DNA from: Martelella radicis
GTDB lineage: Bacteria; Pseudomonadota; Alphaproteobacteria; Rhizobiales; Rhizobiaceae
Direction: 5' to 3'
DNA length: 64,000 nucleotides
NCBI RefSeq assembly: GCF_014196625.1
Contig: NZ_JACIDZ010000009.1
Coordinates: 143,298-207,297 of the forward strand
Both the position numbers and the translations under genes were made by a program. Below the pieces are notes generated by a model. The model was not told the origin of the DNA. It was given only the letters and a program-made list of their open reading frames with translations, and ran no database searches. Positions 53,679 to 63,907 of the stretch are shown here, piece by piece; within the stretch, counting starts at the first letter, position 1, and each line of letters begins with the position of its first letter.

Positions 53679-53951
53679 ATGCGATTTGCTTCCGAACTTG
53701 AAATGCAGCTTGCCGGCTACGGGCTGACCACGGCCCATATTCTCTACCGTCTCCCCGATTTCGACAGTCTTCTCCAGACCTATCTCTGGCAGGACTACGA
53801 TCTCGCGCCGGACTTTCCGCAGATGCACAAATTTCTTGATTTCTGGAAGCAGAACCTGGACGGGCCGCTGCATTCGGTCCGCTATGCCCACAAGCGGCTG
53901 ATCGGTCCGAATGAATGGCGACAGGTCTCCGGCGAGATCACGCTGCACTGA
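53679..53951 (+). CDS. usg: Usg family protein
   Basis: A 90-residue protein matching the alphaproteobacterial Usg family: ELEMQLAGYGLTTAHILYRLPD, then LQTYLWQDYDLAPDFPQMHKFLDFWKQNL, then a GPLHSVRYAH end. Function unknown; the name comes from its position near tryptophan genes in other species. AGGTGG precedes ATG 53679; longer starts are not supported. Confidence 0.9.
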   Translation: MRFASELEMQLAGYGLTTAHILYRLPDFDSLLQTYLWQDYDLAPDFPQMHKFLDFWKQNLDGPLHSVRYAHKRLIGPNEWRQVSGEITLH

Positions 53952-53965
53952 TCGCGCTCAGGCTT

Positions 53966-54067
53966 AGAGCGCCGTGCGTCCTTTAGGACGCACAAAGGAC
54001 GCTCTAACTTATTGAATCTGCGCATCGTTCTTTTCGAAAATCGATTCCGATTTTCGAGCCGATGCGC
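53966..54067. repeat. double hairpin element between usg and deoA
   Basis: Two nested palindromes. The first is AGAGCG...CGCTCT (53966-54005) enclosing GTGCGTCC-TTTA-GGACGCAC. The second is GCGCATCG...CGATGCGC (54020-54067) enclosing TCGAAAATCG-ATTC-CGATTTTCGA. This resembles the intergenic palindromic repeats scattered through rhizobial genomes; here it separates convergent genes and may end both transcripts. Confidence 0.7.
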
Positions 54068-55377
54068 TAGCCGATCCGCTCGATTACCTGCGGGCGCTCG
54101 GCGGGCGCCTCATCCCTGATCACATAGGCGTCGCGCAGCGTCTGCATCGCGGTCTCGCAATCGCCCGCTGTCGCCGCGTGGACGAGGCCGAGTGGCGCGC
54201 CTGCCTCGACAAACGCGCCGAGCGGCAGGAGCCCGGAAAAGCCAACGCGATGGTCGATGCGCTCGCCGGGTTTGCTGCGTCCGCCGCCAAGCGTGACGAC
54301 GCCAATGCCCAGCGCCCGCGCGTCCGTCGCGGCGAGATAGCCTGTCCGCGGCGCCGCGACGGGGCGGATGACAGGCGCTTTCGGCAGATAGGTTTCGGAC
54401 TTCTCGACAAAATCGGGCGGTCCGCCGAGTGAGGCGACCATCTTCGAGAACGTTTCCATCGCGCGGCCGCTTGAGAGCGCATTCGCGGCAATGGCTTGGG
54501 CAGATGCCGGATCCTCTGCGAGACCCGCGCCGACGATCATCCCGGCGGCCAGTTCCATGACGAGCTTCTCTAGCCGCGTGCCCGTCTTCTCGCCCTTGAG
54601 AAAGGAAAGCGCGTTTTCGATCTCGACGGCATTGCCGACCGCATCGGCAAGGGGCTCGTTCATGTCGGTCACCAGCGCGGTCGTTGGCAGGCCGGCGCCA
54701 TTGGCGACCTTGACGAGGCGTCGCGCGAGATCCGTAGCGTCGGCGGCGCTCGTCATGAAGGCGCCGTTGCCGAACTTGACGTCGAGCACCAGCGACTGGA
54801 GTCCGGCGGCAAGCTTCTTCGACAGGATCGAGGAGACGATCAGCGGCATGGATTCCACCGTCGCCGTGACGTCGCGGATCGCGTAAAGCCGTTTGTCGGC
54901 GGGCGCCAGCGCGCCGGTCTGGCCGATAATGGCGCAGCCTGTTTCGGCCATCGTGCGCCGCAGAGCTGCCTCGTCGGGGCTGACATCGTAGCCCGGAATG
55001 GATTCCAGCTTGTCGAGCGTGCCGCCGGTGGGCCCGAGCCCGCGCCCGGAGATCATCGGTACGGCAAGGCCGGCCGCCGCCGCGATCGGCGCCAGCATCA
55101 GCGAGACATTGTCGCCGATTCCGCCGGTCGAATGCTTGTCGGCCACCGGTCGGTCAATGTCGGGCCAGGCGAGAACCGTACCGCTGTCGCGCATGGCAAG
55201 GGTCAGCGCAACGGTCTCCGCCTCGTCCATGCCCTGAAAATAGACGGCCATGGCGAAGGCAGCGGCCTGCGCTTCGGAAAGCGTCTCGTCTGACAGCGCG
55301 CGGACGAACTCCGTGATTTCTTCGGCCGAAAGCGCGAAGCCGTCGCGTTTCCTGCGGATCGTCTCCTGCGCCAGCAT
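54067..55377 (-). CDS. deoA: thymidine phosphorylase
   Basis: A 436-residue nucleoside phosphorylase (NP-II family). Phosphate-binding [16 protein letters not shown] near residue 80, and [17 protein letters not shown] near 110, the pyrimidine phosphorylase signature. It splits thymidine/deoxyuridine to base and deoxyribose-1-P. Last gene of the nucleoside operon; 8 bp after deoC. Confidence 0.95.
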   Translation of the reverse strand: MLAQETIRRKRDGFALSAEEITEFVRALSDETLSEAQAAAFAMAVYFQGMDEAETVALTLAMRDSGTVLAWPDIDRPVADKHSTGGIGDNVSLMLAPIAAAAGLAVPMISGRGLGPTGGTLDKLESIPGYDVSPDEAALRRTMAETGCAIIGQTGALAPADKRLYAIRDVTATVESMPLIVSSILSKKLAAGLQSLVLDVKFGNGAFMTSAADATDLARRLVKVANGAGLPTTALVTDMNEPLADAVGNAVEIENALSFLKGEKTGTRLEKLVMELAAGMIVGAGLAEDPASAQAIAANALSSGRAMETFSKMVASLGGPPDFVEKSETYLPKAPVIRPVAAPRTGYLAATDARALGIGVVTLGGGRSKPGERIDHRVGFSGLLPLGAFVEAGAPLGLVHAATAGDCETAMQTLRDAYVIRDEAPAERPQVIERIG

Positions 55378-55384
55378 CGGCGGC

Positions 55385-56158
55385 CTAGTAGCCGCCGCCG
55401 GTCACGGTCGATTGCTTGCCCGCGAGCACGCCCTGGATGTCATCGAGAAGTCCGGAAGCGCCGAAGCGGAAGGTCGTCGGCATCACCCAGCCCTCGCCCA
55501 TCACCGTTTCGGCGAGGCTCAGGTAAAGCTGCGCGTCGCGCACCGAGGAGATGCCGCCCGCCGGCTTGAAGCCGACCCGTCTGCCCGCCTCGCGGATGAC
55601 GCCGAGCATGATGTCGGCGGCCTCAAGCGTGGCATTCACCTTGACCTTTCCGGTCGAGGTCTTGATGAAGTCCGCGCCCTCGGCAATGGCGATCGTGGCC
55701 GCCTTGCGGATGAGCGCCGCATCGGCCAGTTCGCCGGTTTCGAGGATCACCTTGAGCGTAACGGGCTCGCGGCAGAGGAAACGGATGGCGCGGATCATTT
55801 CGCTGACCGCCCACTCATTGCCCGCCTTCAGCTTGTTATAGGGAATGACGAGATCGATCTCGTCAGCGCCGTCGCGGATCGCCTGTTCGGTTTCTTCCTC
55901 CACTGCGCTGATCGACATGTCGCCGGAGGGGAAATTGACCACGGTGGCGATCTTGATCATGTGGTCGGTGCCGAGCATCTGCCGGGCGAGGCTCACGAAG
56001 CGCGGCCAGATGCAGATCGCCGCCGGCGTGCCGTAGGGCGTGTAGGCGCGCGCGATCAGCGCCTCGATGTCCTTTTCGGTGCAGTCATCGGAAAGGTTCG
56101 TCAGGTCCAGGAGCGAAAGCGAAACCGAAGCGGCTTCCTGCTCTGTATGATGTTTCAT
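55385..56158 (-). CDS. deoC: deoxyribose-phosphate aldolase
   Basis: A 257-residue class I aldolase. Schiff-base lysine in DFIKTSTGK (about residue 165), plus [13 protein letters not shown] with the second active-site lysine. Converts deoxyribose-5-P to acetaldehyde and glyceraldehyde-3-P. Sits 4 bp after the purine phosphorylase gene. Confidence 0.95.
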   Translation of the reverse strand: MKHHTEQEAASVSLSLLDLTNLSDDCTEKDIEALIARAYTPYGTPAAICIWPRFVSLARQMLGTDHMIKIATVVNFPSGDMSISAVEEETEQAIRDGADEIDLVIPYNKLKAGNEWAVSEMIRAIRFLCREPVTLKVILETGELADAALIRKAATIAIAEGADFIKTSTGKVKVNATLEAADIMLGVIREAGRRVGFKPAGGISSVRDAQLYLSLAETVMGEGWVMPTTFRFGASGLLDDIQGVLAGKQSTVTGGGY

Positions 56159-56161
56159 GGC

Positions 56162-56956
56162 CTACCCCTCGCCAATCAGGCGTTTGACAATGGCAGCCAG
56201 CTTGCGGCCGCCGATCGGCGCCATTTCCTTGGTTTCCTCGTGGCCGAGTTCACCCTGGCTCATGCCTGCGCCGAAATTCGTGATAACGGAAGCCGCGACG
56301 ACCTTCAGACCCAGAAAGCGCGCCAGAATGACCTCGGGCACTGTGGACATGCCGACCGCGTCGGCGCCCAGCGTCCGGGCCATGCGGATTTCCGCCGGTG
56401 TTTCGAAACTCGGACCTGAAAACCACATATAGACGCCTTCGGCAAGGGCAATATCCAAATCCCGGGACGCCCGGCGCATCGCATCGGCCAGGCCGGCGTC
56501 ATAGGCCTGGCTCATTCCCGTGAAGCGGCGATCGGTTTTCTCGCCGATCAACGGGTTCATTCCCGAGTAATTGATATGGTCGGTAATCAGCATTACCGAG
56601 CCCGGCGGCATGTCCTGGCGCAGCGAACCGGCGGCATTCGTCAGCAGCAGTTCCTCGATGCCAAGCGCTGCCAGGGTTTCGAGCGGCACGCGCATGGCTG
56701 CTGCATCGCCCTGTTCATAATAGTGCACCCGACCGGAGAGCATGATCACCGGTTTATCGGCGAGCCTGCCGGCCAGGACGGAGCCTTCATGGCCGCTGAC
56801 GCCGCCGACCGGAAAGCCCGGTAGCTCGGAAAAGGCGAACGACTGCTTGTCGGCGAGAGCATCGGCCACGCCGCCGAGACCGGAGCCCAGCACCATTGCT
56901 GTGCGGGGTTTTAGATCCCCAAGCGCCTTTCGGAGAAGGAGAGCAGCGTCGCTCAT
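56162..56956 (-). CDS. punA: purine nucleoside phosphorylase (trimeric type)
   Basis: A 264-residue PNP of the mammalian-like trimeric family: VLGSGLGGVAD, GHEGSVLAG, then HYYEQGD, ITDHINY, and GPSFETPAEIR with VGMSTVPEVILA. It phosphorolyses inosine/guanosine. Start overlaps the cdd stop by ATGA. Confidence 0.94.
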   Translation of the reverse strand: MSDAALLLRKALGDLKPRTAMVLGSGLGGVADALADKQSFAFSELPGFPVGGVSGHEGSVLAGRLADKPVIMLSGRVHYYEQGDAAAMRVPLETLAALGIEELLLTNAAGSLRQDMPPGSVMLITDHINYSGMNPLIGEKTDRRFTGMSQAYDAGLADAMRRASRDLDIALAEGVYMWFSGPSFETPAEIRMARTLGADAVGMSTVPEVILARFLGLKVVAASVITNFGAGMSQGELGHEETKEMAPIGGRKLAAIVKRLIGEG

Positions 56957-57351
56957 CCGATCTCACCGGTCTGAAAGGCATGCGGCAGCAGTTCGGCGAC
57001 CGTGACCGTCTCGCGCACGCCGCCATCGTCACAAAGATAGACCTTGGTGTCCGGATCGGAAAACTCGGCCAGCTTCTGCCGGCACCCGCCGCAGGGCGGG
57101 CAGAGCGCAAGCCGGGGCGCATAGACGGCCGCTGCCTTGATTTTCAGCGCGCCGCCCATCACCATGTGGCCGATCGCGACGCCTTCCGCACAGATGCCTT
57201 CCGGGAAAGCGAGGTTTTCCACATTGGCGCCGGCAAACACCTGGCCGTCCTCAGTCAGGAGGGCGGCCCCCACCGGAAACTTCGAATAGGGCGCATAGGC
57301 TTTGGCGCTCGCCTTGCGGGCCGTTTCGAACAGTTCTTCTGGCGTCGTCAT
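56953..57351 (-). CDS. cdd: cytidine deaminase
   Basis: A 132-residue zinc deaminase. Zinc and catalytic residues C/A-E in NVENLAFPEGICAEGVA and PCGGCRQKLAEF (both Cys ligands). Converts cytidine to uridine. 3 bp downstream of the permease gene. Confidence 0.95.
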   Translation of the reverse strand: MTTPEELFETARKASAKAYAPYSKFPVGAALLTEDGQVFAGANVENLAFPEGICAEGVAIGHMVMGGALKIKAAAVYAPRLALCPPCGGCRQKLAEFSDPDTKVYLCDDGGVRETVTVAELLPHAFQTGEIG

Positions 57352-57354
57352 CGC

Positions 57355-58326
57355 CTACCGCTCCTTGGTATAGGGAACGCCGCCGGCTTTCGGCGGGCGG
57401 GCGGTGCCGATGAAGCCGGCCAAAAGCACGCAAGTCAGGATATAGGGCAGGGCCTGATAGAACTGAACCGGCACCTCGCCGATCAGCGGCATGGCCTTGC
57501 CCTGCATGAAGTTCGAGAACGCATCGAGGAAACCGAATAGCAGGCAGGCGAACATCACCGGGATCGGCTTCCATTTCGCGAAGATCAGTGCAGCGAGTGC
57601 GATATAGCCCTTGCCGGCGGACATGTTGTTGATGAACGAGGCCGACTGGGCGATTGCCAGATAAGTGCCGGAGAAGCCGCAGAGAAAACCGGCGATGATG
57701 ATGGCGCGGTAGCGCAGCCAGATCACAGAGATGCCGGCGGTATCCACCGCGCCGGGATTTTCGCCGACAGCGCGCAGCCTCAATCCGAAACGGGTTTTGT
57801 AGACCACCCACCAGACGATTGGCACGGTGATGAAGGCAAGGTAGACGAGAATGTTCTGGCCCGAGATCACGTCGGCGTAGAATTTGCCGAAAAAGCCCAT
57901 TTCGCCTGCAGCTTCGGCGCCGGGAAAATCGATGCCGGTAAAACGGGCCGTGTTGTCAAGCTGCGGCGTGCGTCCGCCCTGGCGAAACCAGGCATTGCCG
58001 AGTACGACCGTAAGACCAGCGGCGACGAAGTTGAGCGCCACGCCGGAAACGATCTGGTTGCCGCGCGCGGTGATCGATGCATAGCCGTGGACAAGGCTGA
58101 AAAGGATGGAGACACCGATGCCGCCCAGAAGCCCGAGCCATGGCGAGCCGGTGTAGTAGGCAACCACGGCCGAGGCGAAGGCCGAGGCCAGCATCTTGCC
58201 CTCGAGGCCGATGTCGAAAATGCCGGAGCGCTCTGAAAACAGGCCGGCCAGGGCAGTGAAGATCAGCGGGATCGACAGGCGGATGGTCGAGCCGAGCATG
58301 CCGACAATGATATCAACCGTATGCAT
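57355..58326 (-). CDS. nucleoside ABC transporter, permease 2
   Basis: A 323-residue membrane protein of the BPD_transp_2 (LivH/RbsC-like) family with about eight hydrophobic helices. FSERSGIFDIGLEGKML near the N-terminus is the hallmark of the BMP/Nup nucleoside permeases; the EAA-like loop is GLRLRAVGENPGAVDTAGI. Works with the 58330 permease. Confidence 0.92.
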   Translation of the reverse strand: MHTVDIIVGMLGSTIRLSIPLIFTALAGLFSERSGIFDIGLEGKMLASAFASAVVAYYTGSPWLGLLGGIGVSILFSLVHGYASITARGNQIVSGVALNFVAAGLTVVLGNAWFRQGGRTPQLDNTARFTGIDFPGAEAAGEMGFFGKFYADVISGQNILVYLAFITVPIVWWVVYKTRFGLRLRAVGENPGAVDTAGISVIWLRYRAIIIAGFLCGFSGTYLAIAQSASFINNMSAGKGYIALAALIFAKWKPIPVMFACLLFGFLDAFSNFMQGKAMPLIGEVPVQFYQALPYILTCVLLAGFIGTARPPKAGGVPYTKER

Positions 58327-58329
58327 CGC

Positions 58330-59442
58330 TTAAGCCTCCGCCAGCATCTGTCTTCTGGAAAACACCCTGACAAGTGCCGGGCGGTAGAGGAATTCGAGCG
58401 CGCCGGCAAACAGGATGACGAGGCCCTGGATCATCACGATCATGTCGCGGGTGATCTGCGGCATCATGAAGGAGAGCTGCGCGCCGCCCTGATAGAGAAT
58501 GCCGAACAGGATCGCCGCCAGCAGGATGCCGAGCGGATGGTTGCGTCCCATCAGCGAGACGGCGATGCCGACGAAGCCTGCGCCGCCGACGAATTCCACC
58601 TGCAGCCGGTCGGCGGACCCCATCACCACATTCAGCGCCATCATGCCGGCAAGACCGCCGGACAGAAGCATGGTGATGATCACCGTACGCGCATAGGGAA
58701 TGCCGGCATAGGTGGCGGCCGTCTTGCTCATGCCGAGCGCGCGCACCGAATAACCGAACTTGGTGCGCCAGATCAGGAACCAGACGGCCACGCACATGAC
58801 GAGACCGATGATGAAGGAGACGTTGAGCGGTGCAGGCCCGAGTCTGGAGCCGAACATCGCCATCAGCCAGTCGAGATCCGGCAACTGGCCGCCGGGGCCG
58901 AAGCCGCGGGTTTCCGGCGACATGGCGCCGGCGGGTTTGAGCACATGGACCAGAAGATAGACCATCAGTGCGGCGCCAATGAAGTTGAACATGATCGTGG
59001 TGATCACGATATGGCTGCCGCGCTTGGCCTGCAGCCAGGCCGGAATGAAGGCCCAGGCCGCGCCGAAAATGCCCGCACCCAGAATGGCAAATGGCATGGT
59101 CACATACCACGGGACATACTGGTCGAGGGCAAGCGCCACCAGTGCGCAACCGAGCCCGCCGACATAGGCCTGGCCTTCCGAACCGATATTGAACAGCCCG
59201 GCGTGATAGGCCATCGCCACCGAGAGCCCGGTGAAGATGAAATTGGTGGCGTAATAAAGGGTGAAGCCGATCCCCATGCCGTTGCCGAGCGCGCCGTTGA
59301 GAAGAACGCTCAGGGCTTCGAAGGGATTCTGGCCGATCATCCAGATCACCAGGCCGGATATGATCAGGGCGGTGAGAAGGTTCAATAGCGGCATCAGGAA
59401 GAAAGTGACCCAGCCGGGCAGGGGCGTGTTGGCGGCGCTCAT
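58330..59442 (-). CDS. nucleoside ABC transporter, permease 1
   Basis: A 370-residue BPD_transp_2 permease with the related hallmark AGLFNIGSEGQAYVGG near residue 85 and loop GYSVRALGMSKTAATYAGI. Longer N-terminus than its partner. 3 bp before the second permease gene and 7 bp after the ATPase. Confidence 0.92.
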   Translation of the reverse strand: MSAANTPLPGWVTFFLMPLLNLLTALIISGLVIWMIGQNPFEALSVLLNGALGNGMGIGFTLYYATNFIFTGLSVAMAYHAGLFNIGSEGQAYVGGLGCALVALALDQYVPWYVTMPFAILGAGIFGAAWAFIPAWLQAKRGSHIVITTIMFNFIGAALMVYLLVHVLKPAGAMSPETRGFGPGGQLPDLDWLMAMFGSRLGPAPLNVSFIIGLVMCVAVWFLIWRTKFGYSVRALGMSKTAATYAGIPYARTVIITMLLSGGLAGMMALNVVMGSADRLQVEFVGGAGFVGIAVSLMGRNHPLGILLAAILFGILYQGGAQLSFMMPQITRDMIVMIQGLVILFAGALEFLYRPALVRVFSRRQMLAEA

Positions 59443-59449
59443 GTCTACC

Positions 59450-60997
59450 TCAAGACGCTATGCCGGCCATCATCAGGCCGAGTTGTTGTTCGCCGGCATC
59501 GGGGGCTGCCTCGCCGACGTTCTCGCCGGCGAACATCACCAGGATGCGGTCGGCAAGGGCGCGGATCTCGTCGAGCTCGACGGAGACCAGAAGCACGGCC
59601 TTGCCGCTGTCGCGCATGTCGATGATGCGCCGGTGGATGAATTCGATCGCGCCGATATCGACGCCGCGCGTCGGCTGGCCGACAAGCAGGATATCCGGAT
59701 CGCGTTCGATCTCGCGGGCCACCACGATCTTCTGCTGGTTGCCGCCGGAAAAGTTCGCCGTCTTCAAAAGCGGGTTTGGCGGGCGGATATCATATTTCTC
59801 GATCTTCTCGCGCGCGTCATCCAGGATCGCCTGGCGGTTCAGCACGCCGCCGCGTCCGTATTTCTCAAGCTGATGATAGCCGAGAATGCTGTTTTCGCGC
59901 TCCTCGAACGGCAAAATCAGGCCCATATGGTGCCGGTCCTCGGGAATATGGGCGACGCCGATCTTGCGGTAGGTGGCGGGATTGGCGTTGACGATCTTCT
60001 TGCCGTGGACATAGATCTCGCCCGAATGCGGCTTGCGGATGCCGGAAAGCGCTTCCAGAAGCTCCGACTGACCATTTCCGGCAACGCCGGCAATGCCGAC
60101 GATCTCGCCGGCGCGCACATCAAAGGAGATGTTCTTCACCATCGGCACGCCGCGATTGTCGTGCACCGTCAAGTTGCGGACCGAAAGGGCGACATCGCTG
60201 GGGTTTGCCTCGCCCTTTTCCACGCGAAGGAGCACGCGGCGGCCAACCATCAGCTCGGCCAGTTCCTCGACCGTCGTCTCTGCGGTCTTGCGGGTGGCGA
60301 CCATTTCGCCGCGGCGCATGACGGAGACCTCGTCGGTAATCGCCATGATCTCGCGCAGCTTGTGGGTGATGAAGATGACCGTATGCCCCTGGTCGCGCAG
60401 CATGCCGAGAATGCGGAACAGGTGATCGGCCTCCGCTGGCGTGAGCACGCCGGTCGGCTCGTCGAGGATCAGGATCTCCGCGCCGCGGAACATGGCCTTC
60501 AGGATTTCCACGCGCTGCTGCAGGCCGACGGGCAGTTGTTCTATGATGGCGTCGGGATCGACCTCGAGGCCGTATTCGCTCTCAAGTCGCTTCAGTTCCT
60601 TGCGGGCCTTGCTCTCGCCTCGATTGAGAAGCGAGCCTCCTTCGGCGCCGAGCATGACGTTTTCCAGCACGGTGAAATCCTCCACCAGCATGAAGTGCTG
60701 ATGGACCATGCCGATGCCGGCGGCGATGGCGTCGTCACTGTCGGCGATTTCGAGCGGCTTGCCGTTGACGCGGATCTCGCCGCGGTCGGCCTGATAGAAA
60801 CCATAGAGGATCGACATCAGGGTCGATTTCCCGGCTCCGTTTTCACCGATAATGCCGTGGATGGAACCCTTCTCGACCTTCAAATTGATGTTCTTGTTGG
60901 CGTGAACGGGCCCGAAGCTCTTGTCGATACCGATAAGTTCGATTGCGGGCGGTGTGCTCAAAAGCTTGTTAACTCCCAAACGAGGATCGCGCGCCAT
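59450..60997 (-). CDS. nucleoside ABC transporter, double ATPase
   Basis: A 515-residue protein with two ABC domains. The first has Walker A GENGAGKST and LPVGLQQRVEILK in place of the usual signature, with ILILDEPTGVLTPAEA. The second has GVAGNGQSE, signature FSGGNQQK, and ILLVGQPTRGVDIGA. As in RbsA-type importers, one site looks degenerate. BMP-linked importers of this kind take up purine/pyrimidine nucleosides. Confidence 0.93.
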   Translation of the reverse strand: MARDPRLGVNKLLSTPPAIELIGIDKSFGPVHANKNINLKVEKGSIHGIIGENGAGKSTLMSILYGFYQADRGEIRVNGKPLEIADSDDAIAAGIGMVHQHFMLVEDFTVLENVMLGAEGGSLLNRGESKARKELKRLESEYGLEVDPDAIIEQLPVGLQQRVEILKAMFRGAEILILDEPTGVLTPAEADHLFRILGMLRDQGHTVIFITHKLREIMAITDEVSVMRRGEMVATRKTAETTVEELAELMVGRRVLLRVEKGEANPSDVALSVRNLTVHDNRGVPMVKNISFDVRAGEIVGIAGVAGNGQSELLEALSGIRKPHSGEIYVHGKKIVNANPATYRKIGVAHIPEDRHHMGLILPFEERENSILGYHQLEKYGRGGVLNRQAILDDAREKIEKYDIRPPNPLLKTANFSGGNQQKIVVAREIERDPDILLVGQPTRGVDIGAIEFIHRRIIDMRDSGKAVLLVSVELDEIRALADRILVMFAGENVGEAAPDAGEQQLGLMMAGIAS

Positions 60998-61046
60998 GGC
61001 GCTCAGGAGGCTCTGCCGAAGGCAGGCGAAAAAGATCCGGAAGAGC

Positions 61047-61075
61047 GGACGGGCACGCTACGGGCGTGCCCGTCC
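61047..61075 (-). terminator. hairpin between binding-protein and ATPase genes
   Basis: Perfect 12-bp stem GGACGGGCACGC/GCGTGCCCGTCC with a 5-nt loop and no T-run. Likely a partial terminator or 3' mRNA stabiliser that lets the binding protein be made in excess over the rest of the operon. Confidence 0.65.
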
Positions 61076-61090
61076 GAACGCGATGCAGGA

Positions 61091-62080
61091 TCAGTAGGGG
61101 CAGGTGTTGTCGACGGAGTAGTCGTGCACCTCGATCTCGCCGGAAACGATGCCTTCCTTCGCCTTTTCGACGGCGGCCAGCATGTCTTCGGTGATCAGCG
61201 GCTTGTTGTACTCGTCATAGGCCCAGCCGACACCGTTGTCGGCAACGCCGAGCGAGTTGACGCCAGCTTCAAACTTGCCGTCCTGGCTGGCCTTGAAGGC
61301 GTCATAGACGGCGTTGTCGACGCGCTTGACCATGGAGGTCAGTACCGAGCCGGGGTGTACATAGTTCTGGTTGCTGTCGACGCCGATCGAATATTCCTCG
61401 GCATCGGCGGCGGCCTGCAGCACGCCGAGGCCCGAGGCGCCGGCTGCCGCGTAGATCACGTCGGCGCCCTGGTCCATCTGGTTCTTGGTAAGCTCGCCGG
61501 CCTTGACCGGGTCGTTCCAGGCAGCACCCGTGGTGCCGACGAAGTTGCGCAGGATTGTGGCATCGCCATTGGCGGCCTTGGCACCCTGGGCATAGCCGCA
61601 GCCGAATTTATGGATCAGCGGAATATCCATGCCGCCGACGAAGCCGACCGTGCCGGTTTCCGATTTCATCGCTGCCAGAAGGCCGACGAGATAGGAACCC
61701 TGTTCTTCCTTGAAGACGACGGACTGGACGTTGGGGGCCTCGATCACGTCATCGACGATGTAGAATTCGGTATCGGGGAACTGCGGCGCAATCTTCTCGA
61801 CGGCGGATTTCCAGGCAAAGGACAGCGCCACGACGGGACTGAAGCCCTGGGAGGCGAAGTTGAGGATCGCCTGCTCGCCCTGGGCGTCGCCGGTCGGCTC
61901 GAAGTCGCGATATTCGACGCCGGTGTCGGCCTTGAACTTCTCCGCGCCGTTATAGGCCGACTCGTTGAAGGATTTGTCGAATTTGCCGCCTGTGCCGTAG
62001 ACAAGGGCGGGCTTGAAATCGGCCAGTGCGGATGTCGACATTGCGGCAACGGCAATAAGGCTGAGGATAGTTTTCTTCAT
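61091..62080 (-). CDS. BMP-family nucleoside-binding lipoprotein-like protein
   Basis: A 329-residue periplasmic binding protein. The signal peptide MKKTILSLIAVAAMSTSALA has no lipobox Cys, so it is probably soluble. BMP/Med-family segments: GGKFDKSFNESAYNGAEKF, VVALSFAWKSAVEKIAPQFP, VGFVGGMDIPLIHKFGCGY, GADVIYAAAGASG. Family members bind nucleosides. First gene of the salvage operon; ATG at 62080, the longer frame upstream is shadow. Confidence 0.93.
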   Translation of the reverse strand: MKKTILSLIAVAAMSTSALADFKPALVYGTGGKFDKSFNESAYNGAEKFKADTGVEYRDFEPTGDAQGEQAILNFASQGFSPVVALSFAWKSAVEKIAPQFPDTEFYIVDDVIEAPNVQSVVFKEEQGSYLVGLLAAMKSETGTVGFVGGMDIPLIHKFGCGYAQGAKAANGDATILRNFVGTTGAAWNDPVKAGELTKNQMDQGADVIYAAAGASGLGVLQAAADAEEYSIGVDSNQNYVHPGSVLTSMVKRVDNAVYDAFKASQDGKFEAGVNSLGVADNGVGWAYDEYNKPLITEDMLAAVEKAKEGIVSGEIEVHDYSVDNTCPY

Positions 62081-62278
62081 AACGCAGCTCTGTTCCCTGT
62101 GAGTGTGCTCATGGACCCTGTTCGGCGGCAGGCGCGATTGCCCCCTCCTGATACACGGACCGGCCGCAGAAGACCGGTTTAAGGCATATCGTTGCACGGC
62201 TTCGACAAAATTTCATCACAAAATTTACCCGATGGGCAAAAATGAAGTGCACATTCCAGAAGCCTGCATCCAGCCAAC

Positions 62279-62304
62279 AAAAAAGGAAGCGCGATCGCGC
62301 TCCC
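62279..62304 (-). terminator. terminator of msrA
   Basis: On the minus strand a GGGAGCGCGATCGCGCTTCC hairpin followed by T6, 31-56 bp past the msrA stop. Confidence 0.8.
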
Positions 62305-62334
62305 TCCTGATGCCGGGCGATGCCGCAGGCGGTC

Positions 62335-62985
62335 TCAGCCGATCGGGCAGGAAACGCCGGTGCCCTTTAATCCGCAATAGCCGGCCGGGTTCTTGGCGAG
62401 ATATTGCTGGTGATAGTCTTCCGCTGGGTAGAACGCGCCCGCCTTCGCGATTTCCGTGGTGATCAGGTCATCGCGGCCGCTGGCCTTGAGCGCCTGCTGG
62501 AAACGATCACGCACCGTCTCGGCGCGTTTCAGCTCCTCAGCATCCTCGAGGTAGATCGCAGAGCGATAGGTGGTGCCGATATCATTGCCCTGGCGCATGC
62601 CCTGGGTCGGGTCATGGGCCTCGAAGAACAGTTTCAGCAGATCATCGAGACTGACCTTCTCGGGATCATAGATGACGCGCACGACCTCGGCATGGCCGGT
62701 GAGCCCGGTGCAGGTTTCCTCGTAGGTCGGATTTGGCGTGATGCCGCCGGCATAGCCCGAGACGGTGACGTAGACGCCAGGCGTCTGCCAAAGCAGGCGC
62801 TCCGCGCCCCAGAAGCAGCCCATGCCGAACTGCACTTCCTTCATGCCGTCCGGATAAGGCGGGGCAAGCGGGCGGCCGTTGACGAAATGGCGTTCTGCCG
62901 TGGGAATGGGATCCGATCGTCCGGGCAGGGCGGTGTCAGTCGACGGCATGACCGTCTTTTCCCTGTTGAAGGCGGAAAAAAACAT
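62335..62985 (-). CDS. msrA: peptide methionine sulfoxide reductase MsrA
   Basis: A 216-residue repair enzyme reducing the S-form of methionine sulfoxide. Catalytic C57 in GMGCFWGAE; resolving cysteines C204 (AGYCGLKG) and C213 (GVSCPIG); [21 protein letters not shown] precedes ATG 62985. About 45 residues precede the catalytic domain, as in rhizobial MsrA. Confidence 0.95.
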   Translation of the reverse strand: MFFSAFNREKTVMPSTDTALPGRSDPIPTAERHFVNGRPLAPPYPDGMKEVQFGMGCFWGAERLLWQTPGVYVTVSGYAGGITPNPTYEETCTGLTGHAEVVRVIYDPEKVSLDDLLKLFFEAHDPTQGMRQGNDIGTTYRSAIYLEDAEELKRAETVRDRFQQALKASGRDDLITTEIAKAGAFYPAEDYHQQYLAKNPAGYCGLKGTGVSCPIG

Positions 62986-63420
62986 GATGGTCTCCTTGGA
63001 GCATTTCGCCGACAGGCGGCCTTCCCGACTTTGGCGAAGCGTCAAAACAACGAAAGGACGGAGCGAAAGGGCATTTCAGCGAAAACGCGCTTTCCGCGCC
63101 GATCCGACAGAACGAGTAGATAGGCCACCCTGTTCCCTGCGTTATCAGCACCCGAAGGGCGGCAGGCGACTGATCCTGGTCTTCAGATAAGAAACGAAAC
63201 CGGCCGCGACAAGACGGCCTTTGCGCAAGACCGCCTGCTGCCCGCGCCTTCACATGGCTCCATGCCGCGCCGGTGCCTTTCGGTTCCCCGCACTTTGTTG
63301 CGGGCTCATGCGCTTTCGAAACAATTCAAAAATCTGTCAGATTCGGGTTGATCATCGCCACGGCATCGGTATATATCGCGCCGGTCCCACCCTTCGGTTT
63401 CACCGACGCGGTACCGGGAC
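62986..63420. other. intergenic region between msrA and tRNA-Ser
   Basis: 435 bp with no supportable gene. It contains the msrA promoter region and, at its right end, the tRNA promoter region. No repeat or hairpin of note was found. Confidence 0.5.
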
Positions 63421-63510
<90 letters not shown>

Positions 63511-63670
63511 TTACCTCGTCCTAGCAGCATGATTTTATTCATGGTTTTCTTTCCAGGATTGGTTGAGGTACATTTCAAGGTACATTCCGGCGCAAAAGTC
63601 GAGGCCGAGCTTTCTTGTTCTGGTTTTTCGACTCTGCCTTTCCTACCGTAGCCGATGAAGCCGGCGTTCG

Positions 63671-63907
63671 CTATCGTGGCTGGTTCGTTTCCTTGTCATT
63701 AGCCGTTTCTCTCGTACTGACTTCCAGGATGCCGGTATCCGGCGTGATCCTCTCGAGCATTTTATGCAGACGTTTACCGACCAGTTCGCGGTCCTCAATC
63801 AGCGCTTTGGCCATCGCATCCAGTTCGTGCTGATGGCGCTGGAGGATTCTGGTGGCCAGCGTCTCCGCGTTCAGGAGACGCTGCTGGACACGCTGTCTCT
63901 GGGCGGG
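63671..63907 (-). pseudogene. C-terminal remnant of FtsH/AAA-protease-like gene
   Basis: About 78 residues on the minus strand ending at 63671 resemble the last part of M41/AAA-type peptidases: ETLATRILQRHQHELDAMAKALIEDRELVGKRLHKML compares with the FtsH 'A..IL..H...LDALAEALLE.ETL.G..' helix. Upstream the frame runs straight into insertion-sequence-end DNA, so the 5' part of the gene is missing or displaced. Confidence 0.6.

Noticed and set aside
59261..62182. 973-codon open frame on the plus strand opposite the nucleoside transporter genes
   Set aside because: Shadow of three well-supported ABC transporter genes; no start signal and no known domain.
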